Source: an uncultured Pelagibacteraceae bacterium (GTDB lineage Bacteria > Pseudomonadota > Alphaproteobacteria > Pelagibacterales > Pelagibacteraceae). From it: DNA of 64,000 nucleotides. Under the pieces are notes generated by a model, which did no database searches, had not been told where the DNA came from, and saw only the letters and a list, made by a program, of their open reading frames with translations. Within the stretch, counting starts at the first letter, position 1; each line of letters opens with the position of its first letter. Location of the stretch: contig CABZDR010000002.1 in NCBI GenBank assembly GCA_902524535.1, positions 62,001 to 126,000 on the forward strand, in the 5' to 3' direction. The translations under genes and the position numbers were made by a program. Of the stretch, positions 25,985 through 34,897 are shown piece by piece.

Positions 25985-26215
25985 ATGGCAATGGATTTAA
26001 AAGAAATTGAAAGATTAATAAAAGAGGCCTTTTCGGATGCCACTGTTGAAATACAAGATTTGGCTGGTGATGGTAATCATTATTCAGCGACAGTTACTTC
26101 GTCAAAATTTTCTGGTAAAAGTAAGATTGAACAACACAAAATGGTATATAACTCTCTTAAAGGTAAAATGGGAAATGAGTTGCATGCTTTAGCACTCAAA
26201 ACTAAGGAACAATAA
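25985..26215 (+). CDS. BolA-family protein
   Basis: A 76-aa BolA fold protein. The segment DGNHYSATVTSSKFSGKSKIEQHKMVY carries the family's conserved region with the invariant His (QHKMVY). BolA proteins form [2Fe-2S] heterodimers with CGFS glutaredoxins, and the next gene, overlapping by one base, is exactly such a glutaredoxin. The pair probably serves iron-sulfur trafficking or iron sensing. Confidence 0.93.
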   Translation: MAMDLKEIERLIKEAFSDATVEIQDLAGDGNHYSATVTSSKFSGKSKIEQHKMVYNSLKGKMGNELHALALKTKEQ

Positions 26216-26547
26216 TGGATGAACAAGTAAAATCTTTAATACAGAATCACATAGACAATAATGAGGTTTGTTTGTTTATGAAAGGAACTCCTGATGCTCC
26301 TCAATGTGGATTTTCTATGGCGGTTGCAAATATACTTAAAATTCTTGAGGTAAATTATAAAGGTATAAATGTTTTAGAGGATCAAAAAATTAGAGAAGGA
26401 ATTAAAGTTTTTAGTGATTGGCCGACTATTCCTCAACTATATGTAAAAAAAGAATTTGTTGGTGGATGTGATATTATTAAAGAAATGTTTGAAAATGGTG
26501 AACTAAAAAAAGCTTTTGATGACAAGGGTATTAATTACAAAAAATAA
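26215..26547 (+). CDS. grxD: Monothiol glutaredoxin (Grx4 family)
   Basis: A 110-aa monothiol glutaredoxin with CGFS active site (PQCGFSMAV, Cys at about residue 31), glutathione-binding WPTIPQLYV and GGCDII. The family carries a bridging [2Fe-2S] cluster, often with BolA. Its start overlaps the bolA stop, and it ends 2 nt from the convergent rpsD. Confidence 0.95.
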   Translation: MDEQVKSLIQNHIDNNEVCLFMKGTPDAPQCGFSMAVANILKILEVNYKGINVLEDQKIREGIKVFSDWPTIPQLYVKKEFVGGCDIIKEMFENGELKKAFDDKGINYKK

Positions 26548-26549
26548 TT

Positions 26550-27167
26550 TTATCTAGAATAATACTCAATTACTAAATTTGGCTCCATGACTATTGGATA
26601 AGGAACCTCTTCAAACTTAGGTACTCTTACAAATTTAAGTTTTTTATTTTTTTCATCCATTTGAATGTATTCAGGGATTTCTCTTTCTTTATTTGCCATA
26701 GCTATATCTATAATTGCTAGCTGTTTTGATTTGTCCTTAATCTCAATTAAGTCCTCCTCTTTTACTAAGTAACTAGAAATGTTTACTCTTTTACCATTGA
26801 CCTTAACATGTCCATGATTAATTAGTTGTCTCGCAGAAAAAATAGTAGTTGCAAATTTTGCTCTATAAATAATTGCATCTAATCTTCTTTCTAATAAACC
26901 TATTAAATTTTCACCGGTATCACCTCTTTGCATACTTGCTTTTTTATAAATATTTCTAAATTGTCTCTCGTTAATATTACCATAATATGCTTTAAGTTTT
27001 TGTTTAGCTTGTAATTGAATTCCATAATCTGAGGGCTTAGAAGTTTTTGTTTGACCATGTTGACCCGGGCCATATGCTCTTGTGTTAAATGGACTTTTGG
27101 GTCTTCCCCATAAGTTAACTTTTAATCTTCTATCAATTTTATGTTTAGAGTTTAATCTTTTTGTCAT
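26550..27167 (-). CDS. rpsD: 30S ribosomal protein S4
   Basis: A primary 16S rRNA-binding protein of the small subunit, 205 aa. The N-terminus [22 protein letters not shown], and the S4 RNA-binding domain ([31 protein letters not shown]) are standard. It is a lone gene here, outside any alpha-operon. Confidence 0.98.
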   Translation of the reverse strand: MTKRLNSKHKIDRRLKVNLWGRPKSPFNTRAYGPGQHGQTKTSKPSDYGIQLQAKQKLKAYYGNINERQFRNIYKKASMQRGDTGENLIGLLERRLDAIIYRAKFATTIFSARQLINHGHVKVNGKRVNISSYLVKEEDLIEIKDKSKQLAIIDIAMANKEREIPEYIQMDEKNKKLKFVRVPKFEEVPYPIVMEPNLVIEYYSR

Positions 27168-27207
27168 TTAGTAAAAGGTTTTATAAACTTACTCATTATT
27201 TTGTCAA

Positions 27208-27921
27208 TCAGCGTTTTTTACCAAGACTTGCAAATACACTTGATAAAATACGAGTTTCTTTATCTGAAAGTTCCATTCTATAAAAAATATTTCTTAAATT
27301 CTCAAGCATTATAGGTTTTTTTTCTTTTGGTTTAAAAAAGTTTATTTCGTTGAGATTATTAAGACATAAATTAATCATAGATTGAATTTCTTTTTTTGAG
27401 GCTTTCTTTACTTTTTTGGATTTTTTAAACTGGTTTGATTTAGAGCTTAAAAAACTTGATATAAATTGTGCAATGATAATAAGGCTGTGAGATAAATTCA
27501 AAGATTTAAAATTAATATTTGTTGGAATTTGTAAAGTGTAATTTGCATAACTAACTTCTTTATTTGATAAACCTGATGCTTCTGAGCCAAATAAAAATCC
27601 AATTTTTTTTCTAAAATCTATCTTTTTTAAACCTTCAAGATTAATATGTTTCAAATTTTTATTTCTAAATCTTGCAGATGTAGCAATCAATATATCGATA
27701 TCTCCTAAGGAACTTTCTAAATTATTAAACACTTTACTTTTTTTTATAATATCTTTCGCCCCAACGGATGTCGCTAATATCTTATCATTAGGAAAAATAG
27801 GTTTTGGATCAATCAAATAGAGCTTTTGAAAATTAAAATTCTTTAACGCTCTTGCGCAAGCACCAATATTTTCTGAAAGTTGTGGTTTGTGTAAAATAAA
27901 TGTAACTTTATTTTTGTTCAT
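27208..27921 (-). CDS. TrmJ-like tRNA 2'-O-methyltransferase (SPOUT)
   Basis: A 237-aa SpoU/TrmH-family methyltransferase. Motif 1 is LHKPQLSENIGACARALKNF, motif 2 GFLFGSEASGLSN, motif 3 LNLSHSLIIIAQ, together forming the SAM-binding knot. LSENIG and length match TrmJ, which methylates position 32 of tRNAs. It is last of a tight minus-strand run nadE-cysS-cimA-DUF1989-trmJ, starting at the preceding gene's stop. Confidence 0.88.
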   Translation of the reverse strand: MNKNKVTFILHKPQLSENIGACARALKNFNFQKLYLIDPKPIFPNDKILATSVGAKDIIKKSKVFNNLESSLGDIDILIATSARFRNKNLKHINLEGLKKIDFRKKIGFLFGSEASGLSNKEVSYANYTLQIPTNINFKSLNLSHSLIIIAQFISSFLSSKSNQFKKSKKVKKASKKEIQSMINLCLNNLNEINFFKPKEKKPIMLENLRNIFYRMELSDKETRILSSVFASLGKKR

Positions 27922-28782
27922 TTATTTGATGCCGTGATTTCTATCATAATTAGACAATTTAGATGGATTAATTCCTTGTAGAAATTTTTGGTCAACATCC
28001 CATATAGAAACCTTTAACGGATAACACTTTGCAACATCAGATGAATGTTCTGATCCACAGTCTCCACCTGGGCAAGCAGATAAGGCTCCTAATAAATCTG
28101 TGTCTGCAAAAAATTCTAAATAGTCGCCAGGTCTTACTGGGCTAGATTTCATAAAGTATTGTTTAGTATCATTGGTAAAACCAGTAAGCATAAATACATT
28201 TAAGACATCGTGTACAATTTTTTCTGCATCGTCTAATTTGACATTTTTCTCCTTAACTAAAGCTCTAGTTAAGTTCGAATGACAACAATAATGGTAATCG
28301 TTATTTGATGTTAGCTTATACGTATAAGGATCACATCTAGTACCAATGACATCATGAACTGAGCCCCCATCTTTATCATAACCATACCAATCTAATGTAT
28401 CCCACGTAATTGTAGCCAATGATCTTAAATACGGAAAACTGCTGAACATTTTATCGCCAACTGAAATATGTGTTCCATATAGAGCTCTAGTTTTTCCAGA
28501 ATAAAACTTTTCATTTAAATTATCAGCTTGAAATAAGTTTAAATCTCCAACTTGTGGTCCTTCAACACTCTCAATTCTAAAAAAATTACCTGATTTGACA
28601 TTAAAAGTTTTAGCATCTCTCGGGGGGACCATAACTTCATCGATTTGTTTAATATGTTTTCTCGCTTCATGTAATATTTCAAGATTATTATTTATGCTAT
28701 CATTGGGGTAACAAACGATGGGATCTGCTCCTACCCTACTTTCTATATCAGTAGGTATCTTTGAAAACTTCTTAATTTTCAT
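27922..28782 (-). CDS. DUF1989 (urea carboxylase-associated-like) protein
   Basis: A 286-aa soluble protein with the DUF1989 pattern: KSGNFFRIESVEGPQVGDLNLF, YGTHISVGDKMFS, DVIGTRCDPYTY, CCHSNL and CPGGDCG. These Cys/His clusters could bind a metal. Family members lie beside urea carboxylase or amino-acid genes and are proposed to act on small amides or carboxylates; the reaction is not known to me. Here it is tightly packed between cimA and trmJ, with no urea carboxylase visible. Confidence 0.8.
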   Translation of the reverse strand: MKIKKFSKIPTDIESRVGADPIVCYPNDSINNNLEILHEARKHIKQIDEVMVPPRDAKTFNVKSGNFFRIESVEGPQVGDLNLFQADNLNEKFYSGKTRALYGTHISVGDKMFSSFPYLRSLATITWDTLDWYGYDKDGGSVHDVIGTRCDPYTYKLTSNNDYHYCCHSNLTRALVKEKNVKLDDAEKIVHDVLNVFMLTGFTNDTKQYFMKSSPVRPGDYLEFFADTDLLGALSACPGGDCGSEHSSDVAKCYPLKVSIWDVDQKFLQGINPSKLSNYDRNHGIK

Positions 28783-30384
28783 TTATTTACTTGCAGGTGC
28801 TTTATCCTTAAATAACTTAAAATCTAAACTATCGATAAGAGCTTTAAATGATGCATCAATTATGTTTGGAGATACGCCAATAGTAAACCAATTTTTTCCT
28901 TGAGAGTCTGTGCTTTCAATCGATACTCTTGTTGTGGCTTCAGTTCCTGTGTTTAAAATTCTTACCTTATAGTCAACTAGTTTTAAATCTTTTAAATATT
29001 CAGAGTATTTTTCTAACTTAGTAACATTTTTTCTTATAGCGTTGTCTAAAGCATGAACGGGTCCATTACCCTCACCTTCGCAGACTATTTGTTCACCATC
29101 AACTTCTAATTTTGCTTTTGCTCTAGAAACTATCTTATCTTGATTGTTTTTTGAAACTGAAACGTCGTATTCTTTTATTGAAATATATCTTGGAATTTCT
29201 CCCATTACTCTTCTAGCCAATAATTCAAATGATGCATCGGCTCCATCATAACTGTAACCAATGAACTCTCTATCTTTAACTTCCTCTAATAGTTTTTTAA
29301 CTTTAGGATCATTTTCCTTAATATCAATTCCAATAGTTTTAAGTCTAGACAGGATATTCGATTTACCTGACTGATCAGAAACAACTATATTTCTGTTATT
29401 ACCAACTTCTTCAGGATTTATGTGCTCATAAGTTTTAGGATCTTTTTGAACGGCAGACACATGTAAACCACCTTTATGTGAAAACGCAGCAGCGCCCACA
29501 TATGGTAAATGTTTATTTGGTTTTCTATTAAGTATCTCATCAAGCAACCTTGAACATTGTGTAATATGTTTGATATTCTTTTCTTTAATACTTATTTCAA
29601 ATTTATCTGATAACTCTTTCTTAAGATGAAAAGTTGGAATAATTGACATTAAATTAGCATTACCACATCTTTCACCTAAGCCATTTATAGTGCCTTGAAT
29701 TTGTCTCGCTCCAGATAAAACAGCTGCTATTGAGTTTGCAACAGCGTTACCAGTATCATTATGTGCATGAATACCTAAATTTTCACCAGGTATGTGTTCA
29801 GAAACTTCTTTTACAATCTTTGTTACTTCATGAGGAAGTGTGCCGCCATTAGTATCACATAGAACTATCCATTTAGCTCCGTTATCATAAGCAGCTCTGA
29901 TACAGGCTAAAGCATATTCGGGGTTTGCCTTGTAGCCATCAAAGAAATGTTCTGCATCAAACATGAACTCTTTATTGTTTTTTACAAAATGCTTTGTTGT
30001 TTCTTTAATGTTTTCTAAATTTTCCTCTTTAGATATTCCTAAAGCAACATCGACATGAAAATCCCAAGACTTTCCAACTAAACAAACAGATTTAGTATTA
30101 GAATTTAAAATTGCTGACAAACTTGGATCATTTTCAGCACTTCGTCCCGCTTTTTTTGTCATTCCAAAAGCGGTAAAGGTAGAGTTCTTTAGATTTAAAC
30201 CTTTCTGAAAAAATTCCGTATCAGACGGATTAGCACCTGGCCAACCTCCTTCAATGTAATCTACACCAAGATCATCTAAAGCATGCGCAATTTTTGCTTT
30301 TTCATCAATTGAAAAATGCACACCTTGAGTTTGTGCTCCATCTCTAAGTGTTGTGTCAAATATGTATAATCTTTCTTTACTCAT
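28783..30384 (-). CDS. cimA: (R)-citramalate synthase
   Basis: Condenses acetyl-CoA with pyruvate to citramalate, entering isoleucine synthesis without threonine. It is 533 aa. The HMGL-like/DRE-TIM catalytic domain starts FDTTLRDGAQTQG and has HAHNDTGNAVANS and GLGERCGNANL; a LeuA-type allosteric domain fills about residues 400-530. GGWPGANPSD distinguishes CimA-like proteins from isopropylmalate synthase. Its end abuts the DUF1989 gene and its start overlaps the cysS stop by 4 nt. Confidence 0.93.
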   Translation of the reverse strand: MSKERLYIFDTTLRDGAQTQGVHFSIDEKAKIAHALDDLGVDYIEGGWPGANPSDTEFFQKGLNLKNSTFTAFGMTKKAGRSAENDPSLSAILNSNTKSVCLVGKSWDFHVDVALGISKEENLENIKETTKHFVKNNKEFMFDAEHFFDGYKANPEYALACIRAAYDNGAKWIVLCDTNGGTLPHEVTKIVKEVSEHIPGENLGIHAHNDTGNAVANSIAAVLSGARQIQGTINGLGERCGNANLMSIIPTFHLKKELSDKFEISIKEKNIKHITQCSRLLDEILNRKPNKHLPYVGAAAFSHKGGLHVSAVQKDPKTYEHINPEEVGNNRNIVVSDQSGKSNILSRLKTIGIDIKENDPKVKKLLEEVKDREFIGYSYDGADASFELLARRVMGEIPRYISIKEYDVSVSKNNQDKIVSRAKAKLEVDGEQIVCEGEGNGPVHALDNAIRKNVTKLEKYSEYLKDLKLVDYKVRILNTGTEATTRVSIESTDSQGKNWFTIGVSPNIIDASFKALIDSLDFKLFKDKAPASK

Positions 30385-31742
30385 TTAATTTTCCACAGTG
30401 TTTTACCATCTTTATCTTCTATTAAAACACCTTTGTGTAACAACTCATTTCTAATTTTATCAGCTAATTCATAATCTTTTTTATCTCTCGCTAGATTTCT
30501 TTCTTCAATTTTTTTTAAAATATCTTTTTCAGAGAGTTTTAAATTTTGTTTCTTAAAATTATCCCATTCCTCTTTAGACTGACACAATAGACCAATAAAT
30601 TTACAAGCAGTTGTAAATTTTTGTTTTTTCTCTTGATTACCATCTTTAGCTTTATCATAAAGTTTATGTAATACAGCAATATATCCTGGTGTATTTAGGT
30701 CATCATACAAGGGTTTTAAATCATCATCTTCTATCAAAATCTTTTCTTTAACGGGCGTATAACAATTATACCATTTGTTAATAGTTTTTTCACAATTATC
30801 CATAAGTTTTTCGTTCCAGTCGAGAGGCTGACTATAATGAGAGCTAATTAATGCCAGCCTTAAAACTTGGCCATTAAATTTTTTTTTAAACTCACTTATC
30901 TTTAAAATGTTTCCTTGTGATTTAGCCATTTTTTCTTTTGACATTGTGATGAAATTATTATGCACCCAATAATTTGCAAATTTTTTTGTTTTATTGGCGC
31001 AAACCGACTGTGCTATCTCATTTTCATGATGTGGAAATATTAAGTCTCTACCCCCACCATGAATGTCAAATGTATTTCCAAGATATTTTTTTGACATTGC
31101 TGAACATTCTAAATGCCAACCCGGTCTTCCCTTGCCCCAGGGCGAATCCCATGAAGGCTCATTATTTATAGATGGTTTCCATAATACAAAGTCCTCTGGA
31201 CTTTGCTTTTTATCTGATGGTTCGATTCTTGAGCCTGCAATCAAATCATCAATATTTTTATTTGATAGCTTCCCATAATCCTCAAATTTTTTCACCTTAA
31301 AATATACATGTTTTTCATTTTCATAGGCAAATTGACCTTTGATTAATTCATTTATCATATCAATCATTAATTCGATATTTTCTGTAGCCTTAGGTTCATA
31401 AGTTGGAGGTTCACAATTTAAATAATTACAATCCTCATGAAACTTTTTTGTAACATTAGTAGTCAATTCAGTTATAGAAATTTTTTTTTCTTCAGATGAC
31501 TTGATAATTTTATCGTCAATATCTGTAATATTACGCACGTAGGTAACAGATTTATGTCCGTACTTGCATTTTAATACTTTAAATAAAATATCAAAAACTA
31601 TTAAAGGTCTTGCATTTCCAATATGTGGATCATCATAAACTGTAGGACCACAAACATACATTCCAATATTTTTTGGATCAATCGGATTAAATTTTTCTTT
31701 TTTATTTCCTAAACTATTAGATAAGAATATATCTTGATTCAT
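30381..31742 (-). CDS. cysS: Cysteinyl-tRNA synthetase
   Basis: Class I aminoacyl-tRNA synthetase for cysteine, 453 aa. CGPTVYDDPHIGNARP holds the HIGN motif and a zinc Cys; MAKSQGN is the KMSKS-like loop (here reading KEKMAKSQGN). GWHLECSAM and GGGRDLIFPHHENE supply the remaining zinc ligands. Length is normal. It directly follows nadE with no gap. Confidence 0.97.
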   Translation of the reverse strand: MNQDIFLSNSLGNKKEKFNPIDPKNIGMYVCGPTVYDDPHIGNARPLIVFDILFKVLKCKYGHKSVTYVRNITDIDDKIIKSSEEKKISITELTTNVTKKFHEDCNYLNCEPPTYEPKATENIELMIDMINELIKGQFAYENEKHVYFKVKKFEDYGKLSNKNIDDLIAGSRIEPSDKKQSPEDFVLWKPSINNEPSWDSPWGKGRPGWHLECSAMSKKYLGNTFDIHGGGRDLIFPHHENEIAQSVCANKTKKFANYWVHNNFITMSKEKMAKSQGNILKISEFKKKFNGQVLRLALISSHYSQPLDWNEKLMDNCEKTINKWYNCYTPVKEKILIEDDDLKPLYDDLNTPGYIAVLHKLYDKAKDGNQEKKQKFTTACKFIGLLCQSKEEWDNFKKQNLKLSEKDILKKIEERNLARDKKDYELADKIRNELLHKGVLIEDKDGKTLWKIK

Positions 31743-33401
31743 TTAGTTCCAATTTCTAAATCCACTTGTAAGCGGAAATCTTCTATCTCTACCGAAAGCT
31801 TTTGATGTTACCTTTGGTCCAGGTGCTGCTTGAAACCTTTTATATTCAGATCTAGCTAATAATTGAGCTGTTTTTTCAACAATTTTTCTTTCAAAACCTT
31901 TTGATATAATCTTTTCTACTGAAATTTCTCTTTCTACTAAACCTTTTAAAATTTCATCTAAGATTTCATACTCTGGCAAGTTATCAGTATCTTTTTGGTT
32001 TTCTTTTAATTCAGCTGTCGGAGCCTTAGTAATTATATTATTAGGAATAACTTTTCCTTTAGGTCCTTTAAATAACTCAGAAAAATTTTCATTTCTCCAC
32101 TTACATAACTTAAAAACATCTGTTTTCCATACATCTTTGATAGGGGCAAAACCTCCACACATATCACCATACAATGTTGAATACCCAACGGCATACTCGG
32201 ATTTATTCCCAGTTGCAAGTACCATGTAACCATATCTGTTTGACAGGGCCATAAGCAATAATCCTCTTAACCTTGATTGAATATTTTCCTCTGTAACACC
32301 AGGTGAAAAATTTTTCCCATTAAATTTTCCTAAAGTTTTATCAATAATTTTCATGGCTTCATTTATTTCTATATTAGAAAATTTAATTTTCAAAAAATTA
32401 GCAGTATCATTTGCGTCATTTAAACTCTCTTTTCCTGTAAAAGGGCTTGGAAGCATAATAGCTTGCACTTTTTCAGGTCCAAAAGCATCAGTTGCTATTG
32501 CTGCAACAAGAGCAGAGTCAATTCCACCAGATAAACCTAAAACAACACCAGAAAATTTATTATTATTAACATAATCCCTTAATCCAAGAACTAGAGCTTT
32601 ATACAGTCTTTCTATATCAGAGGTATTTTTATTTAGATTTCCACTACCAACCCATTTTTCATTTTGTTTTTCAAAATTTATAAATGAAACTTCCTCTTTA
32701 AACTCTGAGGAACAAAAAAATTTATTTCCATCATGATTTAAAGCAAAAGATGAACCATCAAATATTAGCTCATCTTGTCCGCCTGTTCTATTAAGGTAAA
32801 TTAGTGGAAGTTCAGTTTCTTTTACTCGCGATAAAGCTATACGCTCTCTTTCAAAACTCTTAGTAATGGTAAATGGCGATGCATTTATTGCAATAATAAT
32901 CTCTGCTCCAGATTTTGATAGTTTTTCGAGAACTTTTTTTTCCCAAATATCTTCACAAATTGGTAATCCGAACTTAATATTTTTTATGTCCGCACAATCC
33001 TCCAATTTACCTTGAGTGAATATTCTTTGTTCGTCAAAAACTCCAGTATTTGGAAGTTCAAATTTATCTTTAATTGCAACTATTCTACCGTTTTCGACAA
33101 CATAAACTGAATTTTTTATTGATATCTTGTCTTTTCTGGGTGCCCCAAATATCAATGCTGATTTTCTATCTTTTGTAATTTCTACAAGTCTTTTTATTTC
33201 ACTTTCAACTAAATTTAAAAAATCCTCTCTTAAAACTAAATCATCTATAGGGTATCCAGAAACATAAAGTTCTGGTGCAACTAATAAATCGACATCACTA
33301 TCTAATTTTGATCTGATAGTTATTAATTTATTTACATTACCAGTAACATCACCCACTAAAGGATTTAATTGTGCTAGTGCAATTTTTAGTTTTTTAGTCA
33401 T
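31743..33401 (-). CDS. nadE: Glutamine-dependent NAD+ synthetase
   Basis: Amidates deamido-NAD to NAD using glutamine. It is 552 aa in two domains. The N-terminal nitrilase-type glutaminase (about 1-260) has catalytic Glu in VAPELYVSGYP, Lys in KFELPNTGVFDE and Cys in GLPICEDIWE. The C-terminal synthetase starts near 285 with the P-loop LGLSGGIDSALVA. It is first gene of the nadE-cysS-cimA-DUF1989-trmJ run. Confidence 0.96.
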   Translation of the reverse strand: MTKKLKIALAQLNPLVGDVTGNVNKLITIRSKLDSDVDLLVAPELYVSGYPIDDLVLREDFLNLVESEIKRLVEITKDRKSALIFGAPRKDKISIKNSVYVVENGRIVAIKDKFELPNTGVFDEQRIFTQGKLEDCADIKNIKFGLPICEDIWEKKVLEKLSKSGAEIIIAINASPFTITKSFERERIALSRVKETELPLIYLNRTGGQDELIFDGSSFALNHDGNKFFCSSEFKEEVSFINFEKQNEKWVGSGNLNKNTSDIERLYKALVLGLRDYVNNNKFSGVVLGLSGGIDSALVAAIATDAFGPEKVQAIMLPSPFTGKESLNDANDTANFLKIKFSNIEINEAMKIIDKTLGKFNGKNFSPGVTEENIQSRLRGLLLMALSNRYGYMVLATGNKSEYAVGYSTLYGDMCGGFAPIKDVWKTDVFKLCKWRNENFSELFKGPKGKVIPNNIITKAPTAELKENQKDTDNLPEYEILDEILKGLVEREISVEKIISKGFERKIVEKTAQLLARSEYKRFQAAPGPKVTSKAFGRDRRFPLTSGFRNWN

Positions 33402-33482
33402 TTTTAAGATATAGTCACTTTTAATTAATATTGTATAGAATTAATAGTCATACTTAATAAGCCAATTCAATTAAATAAGCTT

Positions 33483-34862
33483 TTAAGAAGCTGCTTTAAT
33501 AATGTTTTTTGCGTAATTAGAGTTTTTCTTAATTTCATCTGAAATTAAAAAAGCCATTTCTAGTGCTTGGTCTGAATTAAGTCTTGGATCACAATGAGTA
33601 TGATATCTACTTGATAAATCTGCATCAGATATTTTTCTTGCTCCACCTGTGCATTCAGTCACATCTTGTCCAGTCATTTCTACATGTAATCCACCAGCAT
33701 ATGTTCCCTCTGATTGGTGTATACCAAAAACGTTTTTAACTTCTGCAACAACATTATTAAATGGTCTAGTTTTAAAACCAGTGGTTGATACAATAGTGTT
33801 ACCATGCATAGGATCGCAAGACCAAATAACATTTAAACCCTCTTTTTTTATACCTCTAATTAATTTTGGTAAAAACTTCTCTACATTCTGATGACCGAAT
33901 CGGGAAATTAAAGTTATTTTACCTTTTTCATTTTTCGGATTTAAAACTTCGCAAATTTTTGCAATTTCATCTGGTTTAGATGTTGGACCACATTTAATTC
34001 CTATCGGGTTTTCAATACCTTTACAAAATTCAACATGACCCCCATCAAGTTGTCTTGTTCTATCACCAATCCAAACGAAGTGAGCCGACGTATCATGATA
34101 TTCTCCAGTGGTTGAGTCTACTCTAGTCATGCTTTCCTCAAAAGGTAGGTGCAAGGCTTCATGTGAAGTCCAAAAATTAACTGTGTATAATCTATTATTG
34201 AAGTCTGAAGTTATTCCACAAGCTTCCATAAAAGCTAGAGCATCAGCAATTTTATCCTCTAAGTCCTTAAACTTTTTAGCCTGGGGGCTTTTTTTAATAT
34301 AATCTAAATTCCATAAATGAACTTTATTTAGATCTGCAAATCCACCTTTTGAAAATGCTCTTAATAAGTTAAGTGTAGATGCTGATTGAGAATAAGCTTT
34401 AAACATTCTTTTTGGATCTGGTCTTCTGGCTTTTTCATTAAAATCGATTGCGTTAATGTTATCTCCTAAATAACTTGGTAATTCTTTATCACCTTGTTTT
34501 TCTGTGGGCGCACTTCTAGGTTTTGAAAATTGTCCAGCAATTCTTCCAAGTTTAACAACTGGTAGTGATGCTGAATAAGTTAATATTAAAGACATTTGAA
34601 GGATAACTTTAAAAGTATCTCTAATATTATCCGGATGAAACTCTGCAAAACTTTCAGCACAGTCTCCTCCTTGTAGAAGGAATGCTTTACCATCAACAAC
34701 TTTGGCTAATTGTTCTTTTAGGTGTCTCGTTTCGCCTGCAAATACAAGAGGAGGAAAAGTTTTAAGTTTATTTAAAACAGTATTTAATTCCTTCTCGTCA
34801 TCATACGTAGGTATGTGTTTGACAGGAAACTTTCTCCAGCTATTAACTTTCCAGTTTTTCAT
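33483..34862 (-). CDS. 3-deoxy-7-phosphoheptulonate synthase, class II
   Basis: First enzyme of the shikimate pathway, condensing PEP and erythrose-4-phosphate. It is 459 aa from the ATG at 34862 (a TTG 6 nt upstream is possible). It is the plant/actinobacterial class II type: LLQGGDCAESF, GRIAGQFSKPRS, SHEALHLPFEESMTR, WIGDRTRQLDGGHVEF and CDPMHGNT are all present. Single gene between nadE and glmS with short gaps. Confidence 0.96.
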   Translation of the reverse strand: MKNWKVNSWRKFPVKHIPTYDDEKELNTVLNKLKTFPPLVFAGETRHLKEQLAKVVDGKAFLLQGGDCAESFAEFHPDNIRDTFKVILQMSLILTYSASLPVVKLGRIAGQFSKPRSAPTEKQGDKELPSYLGDNINAIDFNEKARRPDPKRMFKAYSQSASTLNLLRAFSKGGFADLNKVHLWNLDYIKKSPQAKKFKDLEDKIADALAFMEACGITSDFNNRLYTVNFWTSHEALHLPFEESMTRVDSTTGEYHDTSAHFVWIGDRTRQLDGGHVEFCKGIENPIGIKCGPTSKPDEIAKICEVLNPKNEKGKITLISRFGHQNVEKFLPKLIRGIKKEGLNVIWSCDPMHGNTIVSTTGFKTRPFNNVVAEVKNVFGIHQSEGTYAGGLHVEMTGQDVTECTGGARKISDADLSSRYHTHCDPRLNSDQALEMAFLISDEIKKNSNYAKNIIKAAS

Positions 34863-34897
34863 ATTCAACTCATGATTGTTGTAGCAGAGTTTTTATA

